From NCBI GenBank assembly GCA_028701815.1, contig JAQVPY010000094.1:1-8080 (forward strand): a DNA stretch of 8,080 bases, given 5' to 3'. The notes under the pieces are model-generated. The model did not search any database. It worked only from the letters and a program-made list of their open reading frames with translations, and was not told the origin of the DNA. Shown here in pieces: positions 1 to 6,899 of this stretch. Position numbers and translations under genes: made by a program. Origin of the DNA: Bacteroidales bacterium (GTDB lineage Bacteria > Bacteroidota > Bacteroidia > Bacteroidales > BM520). Each line of letters opens with the position of its first letter. Position 1 is the stretch's first letter.

Positions 1-2
1 AC

Positions 3-1460
3 ATAAATTTCGCGTCACCTATGGCACCGTTGAAAATAAAAATGTTAAACATTCAGCATGTCATGGGCGCCGGTTTATGGCGGATCAGACTTTGCATTAT
101 CTTAGAAGCCGTGATGATTGCATTTTTGTCATTTTTGTTATCCCTACTTATTGTAGGGGGTGTGTCGGCTACCTCTTTCAGCAACTTGTGGATAGCAGAT
201 ATTTCAATATCTGCGAATGCTTATACCATAATCTGCACAGCGTTTACAGCCTTATTAGTCGGATTCATCGCAGGAGTTTATCCGTCTTTCTATATGACCT
301 CTTTTACTCCTGCCATTATATTGAAGGGCAACTTTGCGATGTCGTCTCATGGGAAAGTATATCGTTCTGTACTGATTGGATTTCAATACGTTATATCTAT
401 ATGCCTCATCGTCGCAGCACTGTTTATCAACTTGCAAAACAAATACGTCAATAAGTACGATCTCGGATATGACAAAAGCCGGATTGCAGTAGTGAAGACT
501 GCTCAGGAACATGATGTTCTAATATCTGAAATGAAATCAAATAATGAAATCGAAGACGTTGCTTTCAGCGCACAAAAGATAGGCTGCAGAGATTACTATC
601 AAGATTGGTCTTTTAATTATAATGATGTAACATGGGACTTCAATCTCATGCAGGTATCATATAATTTCCTTGATATAATGGGCATTTCTGTTTCAGAAGG
701 CAGAAGTTTCAGAATTGAAGACCAAAATTCGCCTGATGGTTTGATGGTATTTAATCGAATTACGCCGAAAAATAACGGCGAGCCAATCAGATTGAATGAG
801 CCGACCGGGGTCAGCAAGTACAACGTCATCGGTTTTATCGACACTCCTATTCACTTGCAGACATTATATGTCCCCGAAAATCCATTTTGTTTTTATTATA
901 ACCGAATATATGAAGAATCATATCAATACATGTATGTAAAAATCAAAACAGGTGTAGATAAATATCAGGCAATTGACAAAATAAAGAAATCTATTAATAA
1001 GATAGACCCGACATATCAGGTTCATGTCGAATTTCTTGATGACCAACTTAATGAGTTATATAAGAAAGATACACGGATGGGTACGCTGATTACGACAGGC
1101 TCTGTTCTTGCCATTCTTATTTCACTGATGGGCGTTTTCGGATTAGTCTTATTTGAAACGCAATACAGACGCAAGGAAATAGGAATCAGGCGAGTTATTG
1201 GTGCAAGTATAGAAGAAATATTAATGTTGTTTAATAAAAAATTCTTTATTATTATACTGATTTGTTTTATTATTGCAGTTCCTTTATCTGTTTATGCCAT
1301 ACGGTTCTGGTTGTCATCATTCCAATACAAAATTCCTGTTTTTTGGTGGGTATTTGCGATAGCATTAAGTATAGTGTTAATCATCACTATAATAACCGTT
1401 ACTGCCCGCAGCTGGAAAGCCGCTACCGAAAACCCTGTGAAGTCGATAAAAACAGAGTAA
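3..1460 (+). CDS. MacB/FtsX-family ABC transporter permease, 5' end missing
   Basis: C-terminal part of an inner-membrane permease of the MacB/FtsX type, which works with a cytoplasmic ATPase to drive export or mechanotransmission across the envelope. The frame is open to the left edge; the ATG at 21 is internal, because the preceding codons (INF...) fit the conserved INF-type segment before the family's coupling motif. Counting from that ATG, hydrophobic helices lie near residues 26-50 and 66-88 (end of the first FtsX domain), 115-137 (start of the second half), and 355-380, 406-430 and 440-462 (second FtsX domain). A soluble MacB-like extracytoplasmic core fills about 138-350. The second coupling motif, RRKEIGIRRVIGAS (about 387-400), and the tail ENPVKSIKTE are textbook for Bacteroidota permeases of this type. 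The first copy (LKIKMLNIQHVMGA) is degenerate. The full protein is probably near 780-800 residues. The substrate cannot be told. The next gene follows after 34 bases. Confidence 0.9.
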   Translation: MNFASPMAPLKIKMLNIQHVMGAGLWRIRLCIILEAVMIAFLSFLLSLLIVGGVSATSFSNLWIADISISANAYTIICTAFTALLVGFIAGVYPSFYMTSFTPAIILKGNFAMSSHGKVYRSVLIGFQYVISICLIVAALFINLQNKYVNKYDLGYDKSRIAVVKTAQEHDVLISEMKSNNEIEDVAFSAQKIGCRDYYQDWSFNYNDVTWDFNLMQVSYNFLDIMGISVSEGRSFRIEDQNSPDGLMVFNRITPKNNGEPIRLNEPTGVSKYNVIGFIDTPIHLQTLYVPENPFCFYYNRIYEESYQYMYVKIKTGVDKYQAIDKIKKSINKIDPTYQVHVEFLDDQLNELYKKDTRMGTLITTGSVLAILISLMGVFGLVLFETQYRRKEIGIRRVIGASIEEILMLFNKKFFIIILICFIIAVPLSVYAIRFWLSSFQYKIPVFWWVFAIALSIVLIITIITVTARSWKAATENPVKSIKTE

Positions 1461-1494
1461 CAATTTAATAACCTGCATTTAGACAGATATAACC

Positions 1495-3075
1495 ATGAAA
1501 CTATCATTAACCCTAAATAAACGCCTTATCGCCCTTATCGCCGGTCTGCTGTTGGTTGCGCCAAATATGATGATCTGCCAGAATACGGACGTAGAGACTA
1601 AGCACGCCCCGTCTCTACAACAGGATTTCACAACAACATACATCAGCAAACATGTTAACGAATTTCCGGACACCTTCGACCTGTCATCGCCGATAAAAGC
1701 CTGTATTACCTGTTATTATTTGTCAATCAACGGTAAAAACAGTCAGTGGGACAACGTCAACACCATAGATTTTAAAAAGCAAAAATTAAGTGCCGACTCG
1801 GAAGTCAGTGAAAAGCGAAAGAGTTTTTTACTTAACAGCATCATAGAAGAAAGCATAATTTATAAAGACACTGTGGCATGTGTCATATCACAAACACCAA
1901 ATAAAGTTTTCTCCATACGATGGTTTTATTTTGAAAACGGCAATTGGGTTAATGCCGGTGAAGATGCAAGACCCGGCATCGAAGAATGTAGAACCGACTT
2001 CACAACTTATGCAAAAGAGAAATACAGATGGATTAAACAAAGAAATTTAATTGCAGATGTTCATGCTGACACACTCGCATTTGTCGAATATCTGACAGCA
2101 AAGGGACAGAACCCTAAAGATTTTGTAATAGGTAAGTTAGCAATATATAAGTTGGTTATGCTCGGAGAAGTGCATTTTAGAAAATGGTCTTATGATTTAT
2201 ACACGGATATTGTCGGCGACAAACATTTTGCAGAGACTACGAGCACAATATTCATGGAATTTCCATCAAACAAGCAAGAAGACATCAGCCGTTTCATGTT
2301 GAATGACACCATAGACCACGAATTGCTGCTGAATATTTTTCGCGATTACATGGTAAACGGGTGGAACGAAAAGCCGAGGTATGACTTTATTATTACGCTA
2401 TGGCATATAAATAAGAAGTTGCCTGACGACAGGAAGATAAAGTTAGTATTTGTAGATACGCCGCGTGTATATACCGAAGAAGGCATTGCTAACGAAAAGT
2501 CTATCGGAAATAGGGACAGCTACATGGCTAAAATGATATCTGAATTCTTTGAAACATATACGGATAAACGTAACACACTTTTTATAGTTGGTGCGGCACA
2601 TGTCTGCAAGAGCCTCAAATCTGCCGGAGCTATTCTTGGAAACACCATGCCTGATGAAGTTTATACCGTCTTCACTCATTGTCCACGCAGTGAAGAGCAT
2701 ATCGATGATAACACGCGATTGATAAGACACGGCATGTTCGACTATGCGTTCCATGAGAATGGGGATATGCCTGTCGCTTTTGATTTAAGAAACAGTCCTT
2801 TCGGAAAAGAACCTTTTGACGGCTTAATCAGAAGAGATATTTCGGGAACATTTCAGAATAATTATGATGGTTACATCTTTTTAGGTCGGCTTGCAGACGA
2901 GCCGTCTTCAGAAGTGCTTTATGAAATATACAATGATGATTACGTAAAAGAAATTGACAGACGTTGGAGAGAGCTTTATAATTCCGATTTCAAAGAGGAA
3001 TGGAATTTAGAAGATGTCAATGCCAAATCGGTAATTAATCATATCAAATCGGTGGTAACGGGAAAAAGGTGGTAG
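1495..3075 (+). CDS. Secreted EreA/ChaN/TraB-TIKI-like superfamily protein
   Basis: Exported protein of 526 residues. Residues 1-29 form a signal peptide: a KR pair at 9-10, a hydrophobic core at 11-22, and a likely cut near 25-30. The MMIC at 25-28 is a poor lipobox, so a lipoprotein is possible but not favoured. Residues 50-200 are unassigned. From about 215 the order of motifs fits the erythromycin-esterase/ChaN/TraB-TIKI superfamily: a strand ending LGEVH (223-227), IFMEF with an acidic residue (E255), NRDSYMA (339-345) and FIVGAAH (363-369). In that superfamily these histidines and acidic residues form a metal-binding or hydrolytic site; the substrate here is unknown. The C-terminal part has YDGYIFLG (458-465) and an acidic, helical tail. 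No TAnnTTTG promoter is seen in the 34 bases upstream, so read-through from the permease gene is likely. A GTAGAGAC hairpin encodes residues 33-41 and a second one supplies the stop codon. The fold is fairly sure, the activity is not. Confidence 0.72.
   Translation: MKLSLTLNKRLIALIAGLLLVAPNMMICQNTDVETKHAPSLQQDFTTTYISKHVNEFPDTFDLSSPIKACITCYYLSINGKNSQWDNVNTIDFKKQKLSADSEVSEKRKSFLLNSIIEESIIYKDTVACVISQTPNKVFSIRWFYFENGNWVNAGEDARPGIEECRTDFTTYAKEKYRWIKQRNLIADVHADTLAFVEYLTAKGQNPKDFVIGKLAIYKLVMLGEVHFRKWSYDLYTDIVGDKHFAETTSTIFMEFPSNKQEDISRFMLNDTIDHELLLNIFRDYMVNGWNEKPRYDFIITLWHINKKLPDDRKIKLVFVDTPRVYTEEGIANEKSIGNRDSYMAKMISEFFETYTDKRNTLFIVGAAHVCKSLKSAGAILGNTMPDEVYTVFTHCPRSEEHIDDNTRLIRHGMFDYAFHENGDMPVAFDLRNSPFGKEPFDGLIRRDISGTFQNNYDGYIFLGRLADEPSSEVLYEIYNDDYVKEIDRRWRELYNSDFKEEWNLEDVNAKSVINHIKSVVTGKRW
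1591..1618. repeat. GTAGAGAC inverted repeat inside the 5' coding region (copy 1)
   Basis: GTAGAGAC at 1591-1598 and its exact reverse complement GTCTCTAC at 1611-1618 frame a 12-base GC-rich loop. The repeat lies within codons 33-41 of the secreted GExH protein, just after the signal peptide, and keeps the reading frame. The same left arm recurs at 3072-3079. Dispersed repeats with GTAGAGAC/GTCTCTAC ends are, from memory, common in several bacterial genomes including Bacteroidota; no search was run. Confidence 0.65.
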
Positions 3076-3099
3076 AGACGTGGCGGACCGCGCTTCTAC
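3072..3099. repeat. GTAGAGAC-type hairpin overlapping a stop codon (copy 2), possible terminator
   Basis: The arms GTAGAGACGTGG (3072-3083) and CCGCGCTTCTAC (3088-3099) pair over 12 positions with one A-C mismatch and two G-T wobbles, around a CGGA loop. The TAG stop of the plus-strand gene (3073-3075) is in the left arm. Read on the minus strand, the hairpin lies 17 bases after the ATPase stop and is followed by CACC and five T, so it could be a weak terminator for that gene. No T-run follows on the plus strand. It starts with the same eight bases as the repeat at 1591, which suggests one repeat family. Confidence 0.6.
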
Positions 3100-3116
3100 A
3101 TCGGGTAACAAAAAAT

Positions 3117-4256
3117 TTATGACAGCCCGTTCAACCTCTTGAACCAAATCTCAAATACAGGGTCAATAAATTCATGCCTGTCGGTACTGATGTCGAGAAT
3201 ATCTTTTCTGATAAGAATATCTTTATTCTTCACTACATTTGCTGATGTCCCCAATGAATATTTCTTCATCGTCTCGGCGGAAGTCAGTTGCCTTTCGTTA
3301 GATGCAACAGCTAACAGCAAATGAATCCGGCTTGCAGATAAAGACATATATTCCGTTTGAAAATTAGGAACATTTGTTTCGATAACCCAGTTAAGAGCTT
3401 TGTCGAGAATTTGCTCTGTAACTGTTTCATGTTCCGGTGTATAATTCCAAACAGCCGCAGCATATTGTTGAACATACCACGAGTGGTTTTTGACTGTCGC
3501 AGCAATGCGGGCAGCCATGTCATCAGTAATCGTTTTTCCGGTATTTTTAAAGCAATGAATAATGTAATTCACCCATTCAGTCTCATCAATCTTTTTCAGA
3601 TAAAGCATTTGTCCAAAACGATAAAACGGCTTTTGCGAAGAATTAAAAATCTCGGTCATCATGTGGCGCTGACTGCCATATAAACAATAAGTAACAGATT
3701 GTTGATGCTGCCATACACTTCGCATCATACTCTCCAATTGTTCATAATCACTCAAATCCGCTAAATTTTGGAATTCATCGATACAGACAATAATGCGGAT
3801 TTTCTTCTCGGATGCTATCTTCTGCGGCAGATTCAAAATTTCTTCCTTTGAGTCCTTGATTTCATTAAAATTAAAAGAAAGTGAAAAATCTGAATCAGGA
3901 GCCGTGCCCAAAGATATTTTAGGCACTATTGAATGAAGATATTTTCTTGCATTTATAACCCATTGATCCCAAGTCGAGGCTGTCGCTTTTATTACCTCTT
4001 TTGCAAAAGTCTGATAAAACTCTTGCGAAGTATGAATTGTAAAAGCATCAATAAAACAAACTCTCAAGTCGGCATTTTCAGCCTGAAGTTCATTCATGCA
4101 ACGTTTTACTAATGAAGACTTTCCCCATCTTCGTGGCGATACTAAAATGGTGTTAATACCGGATCCAAGCATATTTTTTAACAGTAATACATCATCTTTC
4201 CTGTCTATAAAATTTTCGTTTTCAGCTAACTTGCCGTAATTAAATGGATTTTGCAT
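3117..4256 (-). CDS. AAA-type ATPase (archaeal-type ATPase_2 family) with C-terminal winged helix
   Basis: Cytoplasmic P-loop ATPase of 379 residues, of the large 'ATP-binding protein' family abundant in Bacteroidota and archaea; its physiological role is generally unknown. The N-terminus MQNPFNYG...NFIDR matches the family's usual opening. Walker A is SPRRWGKSS (40-48), Walker B is IIVCIDE (155-161), and a sensor-1-like strand with YGSQRHMM is at 193-200, followed by KPFYRFG (209-215). The C-terminal region (about 305-370) looks like a winged helix, so DNA contact is possible. The frame also opens at TTG 4281-4283, but that TTG is part of the -7 promoter box, so ATG 4254-4256 is chosen; it leaves a leader of about 20 bases. 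The gene is intact and convergent with the secreted GExH gene. It lies downstream of the SPFH and RHH genes on the same strand but has its own promoter and a palindrome array. Domain assignment is firm, function is not. Confidence 0.88.
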   Translation of the reverse strand: MQNPFNYGKLAENENFIDRKDDVLLLKNMLGSGINTILVSPRRWGKSSLVKRCMNELQAENADLRVCFIDAFTIHTSQEFYQTFAKEVIKATASTWDQWVINARKYLHSIVPKISLGTAPDSDFSLSFNFNEIKDSKEEILNLPQKIASEKKIRIIVCIDEFQNLADLSDYEQLESMMRSVWQHQQSVTYCLYGSQRHMMTEIFNSSQKPFYRFGQMLYLKKIDETEWVNYIIHCFKNTGKTITDDMAARIAATVKNHSWYVQQYAAAVWNYTPEHETVTEQILDKALNWVIETNVPNFQTEYMSLSASRIHLLLAVASNERQLTSAETMKKYSLGTSANVVKNKDILIRKDILDISTDRHEFIDPVFEIWFKRLNGLS

Positions 4257-4280
4257 CTGTTGTGTTCTTATAACCTTCGG

Positions 4281-4288
4281 CAAAGATA
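4281..4288 (-). promoter_or_regulatory. Bacteroidota -7 promoter box of the ATPase gene
   Basis: The minus strand reads TATCTTTG, an exact TAnnTTTG. The predicted transcript start is near 4276, about 20 bases before ATG 4256. The expected -33 region falls on the first palindrome (4307-4320), so a protein bound there would touch the polymerase site. No strong -33 TTTG is seen. Confidence 0.7.
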
Positions 4289-4306
4289 ATTATATTTTTC
4301 AATATC

Positions 4307-4359
4307 TTACCATTTAGTAATAAACTTTTCTTACCGAATGGTAACTTACCGTTTGGTAA
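4307..4359. promoter_or_regulatory. Array of three TTACC-N4-GGTAA palindromes (putative operators)
   Basis: Three 14-base palindromes: TTACCATTTAGTAA (4307-4320, one arm mismatch), TTACCGAATGGTAA (4331-4344) and TTACCGTTTGGTAA (4346-4359). Starts are 24 and 15 bases apart. A partial right half, TTTGGTCA, follows at 4362-4369 and overlaps the RHH stop codon. All lie between the RHH coding end and the ATPase -7 box, at roughly -30 to -83 from the predicted ATPase start. Position and symmetry suggest operators of a dimeric regulator. Candidates are the adjacent RHH protein, the ATPase through its winged helix, or a regulator elsewhere. As RNA they could also form small hairpins, but no T-run follows. 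Confidence 0.7.
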
Positions 4360-4366
4360 CATTTGG

Positions 4367-4540
4367 TCATTCCTTATTATCGGCATCGCTATCCTTCATG
4401 CGATGATGCTGTTTCAGCGCCTGTGTAAGCAGATATTCTATTTGTCCGTTGACACTACGGAAGTCGTCGGCAGCCCATTTCTCGAGTTTCTTCATTACTT
4501 CGGGGTTGATTCTCAAAACGAATGATTTTTTTTCACTCAT
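4367..4540 (-). CDS. Small Arc-like ribbon-helix-helix DNA-binding protein
   Basis: Intact 57-residue gene, easily missed because of its length. It begins MSEKKSFVLRINPEVMKKLE: the strand SFVLRI (6-11) would be the DNA-contacting ribbon of an Arc/MetJ-type dimer. Helix one follows (about 13-25), then FRSVNGQIE (27-35) opens the second helix, which runs to about 44 with LLTQALK. The tail from 45 is polar and charged. RHH proteins of this kind act as dimeric repressors on short repeated operators. The start is ATG at 4538-4540, 20 bases after the SPFH stop, with no promoter box between, so the two genes are probably one transcript. An SPFH-Arc pairing is, from memory, common in Bacteroidota genomes, where the small gene is often labelled a toxin-antitoxin protein. 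No toxin partner is visible here. The stop codon touches a half copy of the TTACC/GGTAA repeat. Confidence 0.87.
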   Translation of the reverse strand: MSEKKSFVLRINPEVMKKLEKWAADDFRSVNGQIEYLLTQALKQHHRMKDSDADNKE

Positions 4541-4560
4541 ATTGTGGCTGTTGATAGTTA

Positions 4561-5493
4561 CTAATATAAAGTGCCGGTGTTAATTACAGGACTTGCAGAC
4601 TCGTCGGCACAGAGAACTACGAGCAGATTGCTGACCATAGTCGCTTTTTTCTCTTCATCAAGTACTACAACATTTCTTTCGTTGAGTTTGTTGAGAGCGA
4701 GTTCGACCATGGAGACGGCACCTTCAACAATTTTTTCACGAGCAGCGATGATTGCATCAGCCTGTTGACGTCTTAACATCACATTGGCAATTTCAGATGC
4801 GTAAGCAAGATAATTGATACGTGCTTCTACTATGCAGATACCGGCGATAGCAAGTCTCTCCGACAATTCTTCTTCAAGGCGATTGTTGATTTCATCTCCA
4901 CCTGAACGCAGAGTAAGTTCTTCCTCATCATTATGGTCGAGATTGTCATACGCATACATCCCGGCAGTATTTCTTAGAGCCGCATCACTCTGTACTTTTA
5001 CAAAACTTTCAAATCCTCTCAAAGATTTTTTGTTTGTCTTCGCCATAAGGATATCATTTCCGGTTTCAACTTCAAAGCAAGCCTTATAGGTATCTTGTAT
5101 CTTCCATACTAATACAAGTCCTATCATGATAGGATTACCTCTTTTATCGTTAACTTTAATCGGTTCAACATCCAAATTACTTGCCCTGAGAGATAATTTC
5201 TTTTTGCCGTAGAAAGGATTAAACCAGAAAAAGCCGTTATCTTTTACCGTTCCGGAGTATTTGCCGAAGAAAGTCATCACCACCGACTCGTTAGGTTGAA
5301 TAAGTGTAAAACCAATACAACAAATGATAGTGACAAACAAGCCGAGCACAAAGATTGGCATGATGATATCAGAGTTCGTCTCATCAGATATTACCAACAG
5401 ATAAATCAATGCGGCAAGAAATAAAATAATTACAGCCAGGGAAATAAAACCGTTGGCATGTTTCGTCGATTTTGTAAATTCTTTCGTTTCCAT
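4561..5493 (-). CDS. SPFH/band 7 (stomatin-prohibitin-like) membrane protein
   Basis: Membrane scaffold protein of 310 residues. Two hydrophobic helices are at about 14-34 and 44-65, separated by an acidic loop. An SPFH/band 7 domain follows, beginning TLIQPNESVVMTFFGKY (63-79), with GFFWFNPFYGKK (87-98) and a core of strands to about 170. A helical stretch rich in E, A and R (about 200-270) includes RRQQADAIIAAREKIVEGAV (241-260), the coiled-coil-like region of the family. SPFH proteins form large membrane-bound rings or domains and often regulate proteases or membrane microdomains; the partner here is unknown. The tail ends NTGTLY. The start is ATG 5491-5493, about 45 bases after a predicted transcript start. 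It is divergent from the threonine ammonia-lyase gene and precedes the RHH gene by 20 bases. Nothing looks truncated. Confidence 0.92.
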   Translation of the reverse strand: METKEFTKSTKHANGFISLAVIILFLAALIYLLVISDETNSDIIMPIFVLGLFVTIICCIGFTLIQPNESVVMTFFGKYSGTVKDNGFFWFNPFYGKKKLSLRASNLDVEPIKVNDKRGNPIMIGLVLVWKIQDTYKACFEVETGNDILMAKTNKKSLRGFESFVKVQSDAALRNTAGMYAYDNLDHNDEEELTLRSGGDEINNRLEEELSERLAIAGICIVEARINYLAYASEIANVMLRRQQADAIIAAREKIVEGAVSMVELALNKLNERNVVVLDEEKKATMVSNLLVVLCADESASPVINTGTLY

Positions 5494-5543
5494 AATTTTT
5501 GTTATTAATGTTATTATGATATTAAAATGATATTATTTAGATG

Positions 5544-5551
5544 CAAAGATA
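5544..5551 (-). promoter_or_regulatory. Bacteroidota -7 promoter box of the SPFH-RHH operon
   Basis: The minus strand reads TATCTTTG, identical to the box before the ATPase gene. The predicted start is near 5539. Just upstream, CGTTTT (5553-5558) and AAAACG (5565-5570) form an inverted repeat with a six-base spacer in the -33 area, which may be an operator or chance in AT-rich DNA. Confidence 0.65.
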
Positions 5552-5594
5552 ACGTTTTATTTAAAAAACGAGGCATTAATCATAAAAAAAATAA

Positions 5595-5602
5595 TAATTT
5601 TG
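5595..5602 (+). promoter_or_regulatory. Probable -7 promoter box of the threonine ammonia-lyase gene
   Basis: TAATTTTG fits TAnnTTTG. The predicted start is near 5607, giving a leader of about 15-20 bases before the ATG at 5624. It is back to back with the SPFH box, 43 bases apart, so the two -33 regions nearly overlap. No clear -33 motif; the surroundings are AT-rich, so chance is possible. Confidence 0.5.
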
Positions 5603-5623
5603 CCACAATTTTTAAATCACTAA

Positions 5624-6838
5624 ATGTTTATGATAAAATATTCGGATATAATAGCTGCTCAATCGACATTAGATGGCATCATCAAAGTAACGAGTTTAAT
5701 GCCTTCGAAATCTTTTTCACAGATGTCGGGAGCGAACATGTTTTTGAAATTAGAGAACTTACAGACGACAGGTGCTTTTAAAGTCAGAGGTGCCTATAAT
5801 AAGATAGCCAATTTACCAAAAGAGGAGGCGAAGAACGGCATAGTTGCCGCATCGGCAGGCAATCACGCTCAGGGTGTAGCCTTCTCGTCTACGCGTCTGG
5901 GGTTAAAAAGCACTATTTTTATGCCTGTATTTACGCCGCCGTTAAAAGTGATAGCGACCAAGAGTTATGGAGCGGAGGTTGTTCTTTCCGGAGATACTTT
6001 CGATGATGCGTTTGCTGCTTCGCAGGAATTTTGCACCGAGCACAAAGCCACGTACATACATCCATTTAACGATCCGATGGTTATTGCCGGTCAGGGAACA
6101 ATAGGATTGGAAATATACAGTCAGCTTTCCAAGGTTGATGCTGTTGTTGTTCCTATCGGCGGTGGCGGACTTATTGCGGGTATTGCATTAGCCATAAAAA
6201 ACATCAATCCGAAAATCAAAGTAATCGGTGTACAGGCAGCCGGAGCTCCTTCCATGGTACAGTCGATAGCCGAAAAGAAGATTATAACATTACCGACAGT
6301 TCATACAATTGCAGACGGTATTGCAGTGAAGACGCCGGGAGCAATGACATTCGATATTATTAATAAATATGTAGATGAGTTGGTAACAGTAACAGATACA
6401 GAAATAGCCCATACGGCATATCTTCTTCTCCAGCGTTGCAAGATATTGGCGGAGCCGGCCGGTGTAACATCGGTAGCTGCCGTTTTATTCAACAAAAGTG
6501 ATTTCGCAGGTAAAAACGTCGTTTCCGTCGTCAGTGGCGGCAACATCAATATGCAACTTTTAGAACAGATTGTAGAAAAAGGTATGATGGAAGAAGGTCT
6601 GAGAGCCACCTTACAGATAACGATGCCTGATCAATCGGGCGAACTTAAAAAATTGCTCGACATATTGCAGAGCATGAAAGCCAATGTCGTCAACATTTTG
6701 CATGAAAGATCAAATGTATCCATTCCGATAGGTTATGTACTGGTAAACATTAGTTTCGGGCTTCAAGACAAGTCGCACCTGGATATAATTGTAGATAAGA
6801 TTAAGGAAAGGGGATTGACTGTTAAGATTATTAAATAA
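5624..6838 (+). CDS. ilvA: Threonine ammonia-lyase (threonine dehydratase) with C-terminal ACT domain
   Basis: PLP enzyme that deaminates L-threonine to 2-oxobutanoate, the entry to isoleucine synthesis or to threonine breakdown. The 404 residues match the medium-length single-ACT form. The PLP lysine is K53 in GAFKVRGA (50-57). SAGNHAQG (77-84) is the substrate/cofactor loop. The phosphate-binding tetraglycine is at 179-182 (PIGGGGLIAG), EPAG is at 277-280, and SGGN at 304-307 is expected to contact the pyridine ring. The ACT domain (about 326-404, with DQSGEL and ILHERS) is expected to bind an amino-acid effector. ATG 5624 and ATG 5630 are both possible starts, two codons apart; the second gives MIKYSDI, equally good for the family. 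It is transcribed alone, divergent from the SPFH gene, and ends at a strong terminator. A catabolic (TdcB-like) role cannot be separated from a biosynthetic one, as no ilv neighbours are present. Confidence 0.94.
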   Translation: MFMIKYSDIIAAQSTLDGIIKVTSLMPSKSFSQMSGANMFLKLENLQTTGAFKVRGAYNKIANLPKEEAKNGIVAASAGNHAQGVAFSSTRLGLKSTIFMPVFTPPLKVIATKSYGAEVVLSGDTFDDAFAASQEFCTEHKATYIHPFNDPMVIAGQGTIGLEIYSQLSKVDAVVVPIGGGGLIAGIALAIKNINPKIKVIGVQAAGAPSMVQSIAEKKIITLPTVHTIADGIAVKTPGAMTFDIINKYVDELVTVTDTEIAHTAYLLLQRCKILAEPAGVTSVAAVLFNKSDFAGKNVVSVVSGGNINMQLLEQIVEKGMMEEGLRATLQITMPDQSGELKKLLDILQSMKANVVNILHERSNVSIPIGYVLVNISFGLQDKSHLDIIVDKIKERGLTVKIIK

Positions 6839-6840
6839 AC

Positions 6841-6872
6841 AAAAAAAAGAGCCGCATGCGGCTCTTTTTTTT
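6841..6872. terminator. Perfect bidirectional rho-independent terminator
   Basis: A perfect 32-bp palindrome: eight A, the core GAGCCGCATGCGGCTC, and eight T. It starts two bases after the threonine ammonia-lyase stop and lies 27 bases beyond the stop of the convergent LRR gene. Both strands give a GC-rich stem followed by a T-run, so it can end both transcripts. Confidence 0.95.
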
Positions 6873-6899
6873 ATAACGTGAGTAAATGAATCACAAAGT

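Noticed and set aside
1570..1584. Lipobox in the GExH protein (MMIC, residues 25-28)
   Set aside because: The positions before the cysteine do not fit the usual L-[AST]-[GA]-C pattern, so an ordinary signal peptide is preferred.
3357..3683. Plus-strand 108-codon frame opposite the ATPase
   Set aside because: It is antisense to the conserved ATPase region and has no start context or family resemblance.
4307..4359. Palindrome array as a CRISPR-like repeat
   Set aside because: The units are 14-base palindromes with gaps of only 1-10 bases, too short for spacers, and no cas gene is present.
4367..4540. RHH protein as the antitoxin of a toxin-antitoxin pair
   Set aside because: No small toxin gene is adjacent. 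The flanking genes are an SPFH protein and a 379-residue ATPase, neither of a known toxin family.
4571..5089. Plus-strand open frames opposite the SPFH gene (4571-4768 and 4814-5089)
   Set aside because: They are antisense to a clearly recognised gene; their low-complexity serine-rich translations match no family and they have no promoter.
5527..5781. Open frame overlapping the start of the threonine ammonia-lyase
   Set aside because: It runs out of frame across a well-conserved enzyme N-terminus and its predicted protein resembles nothing.
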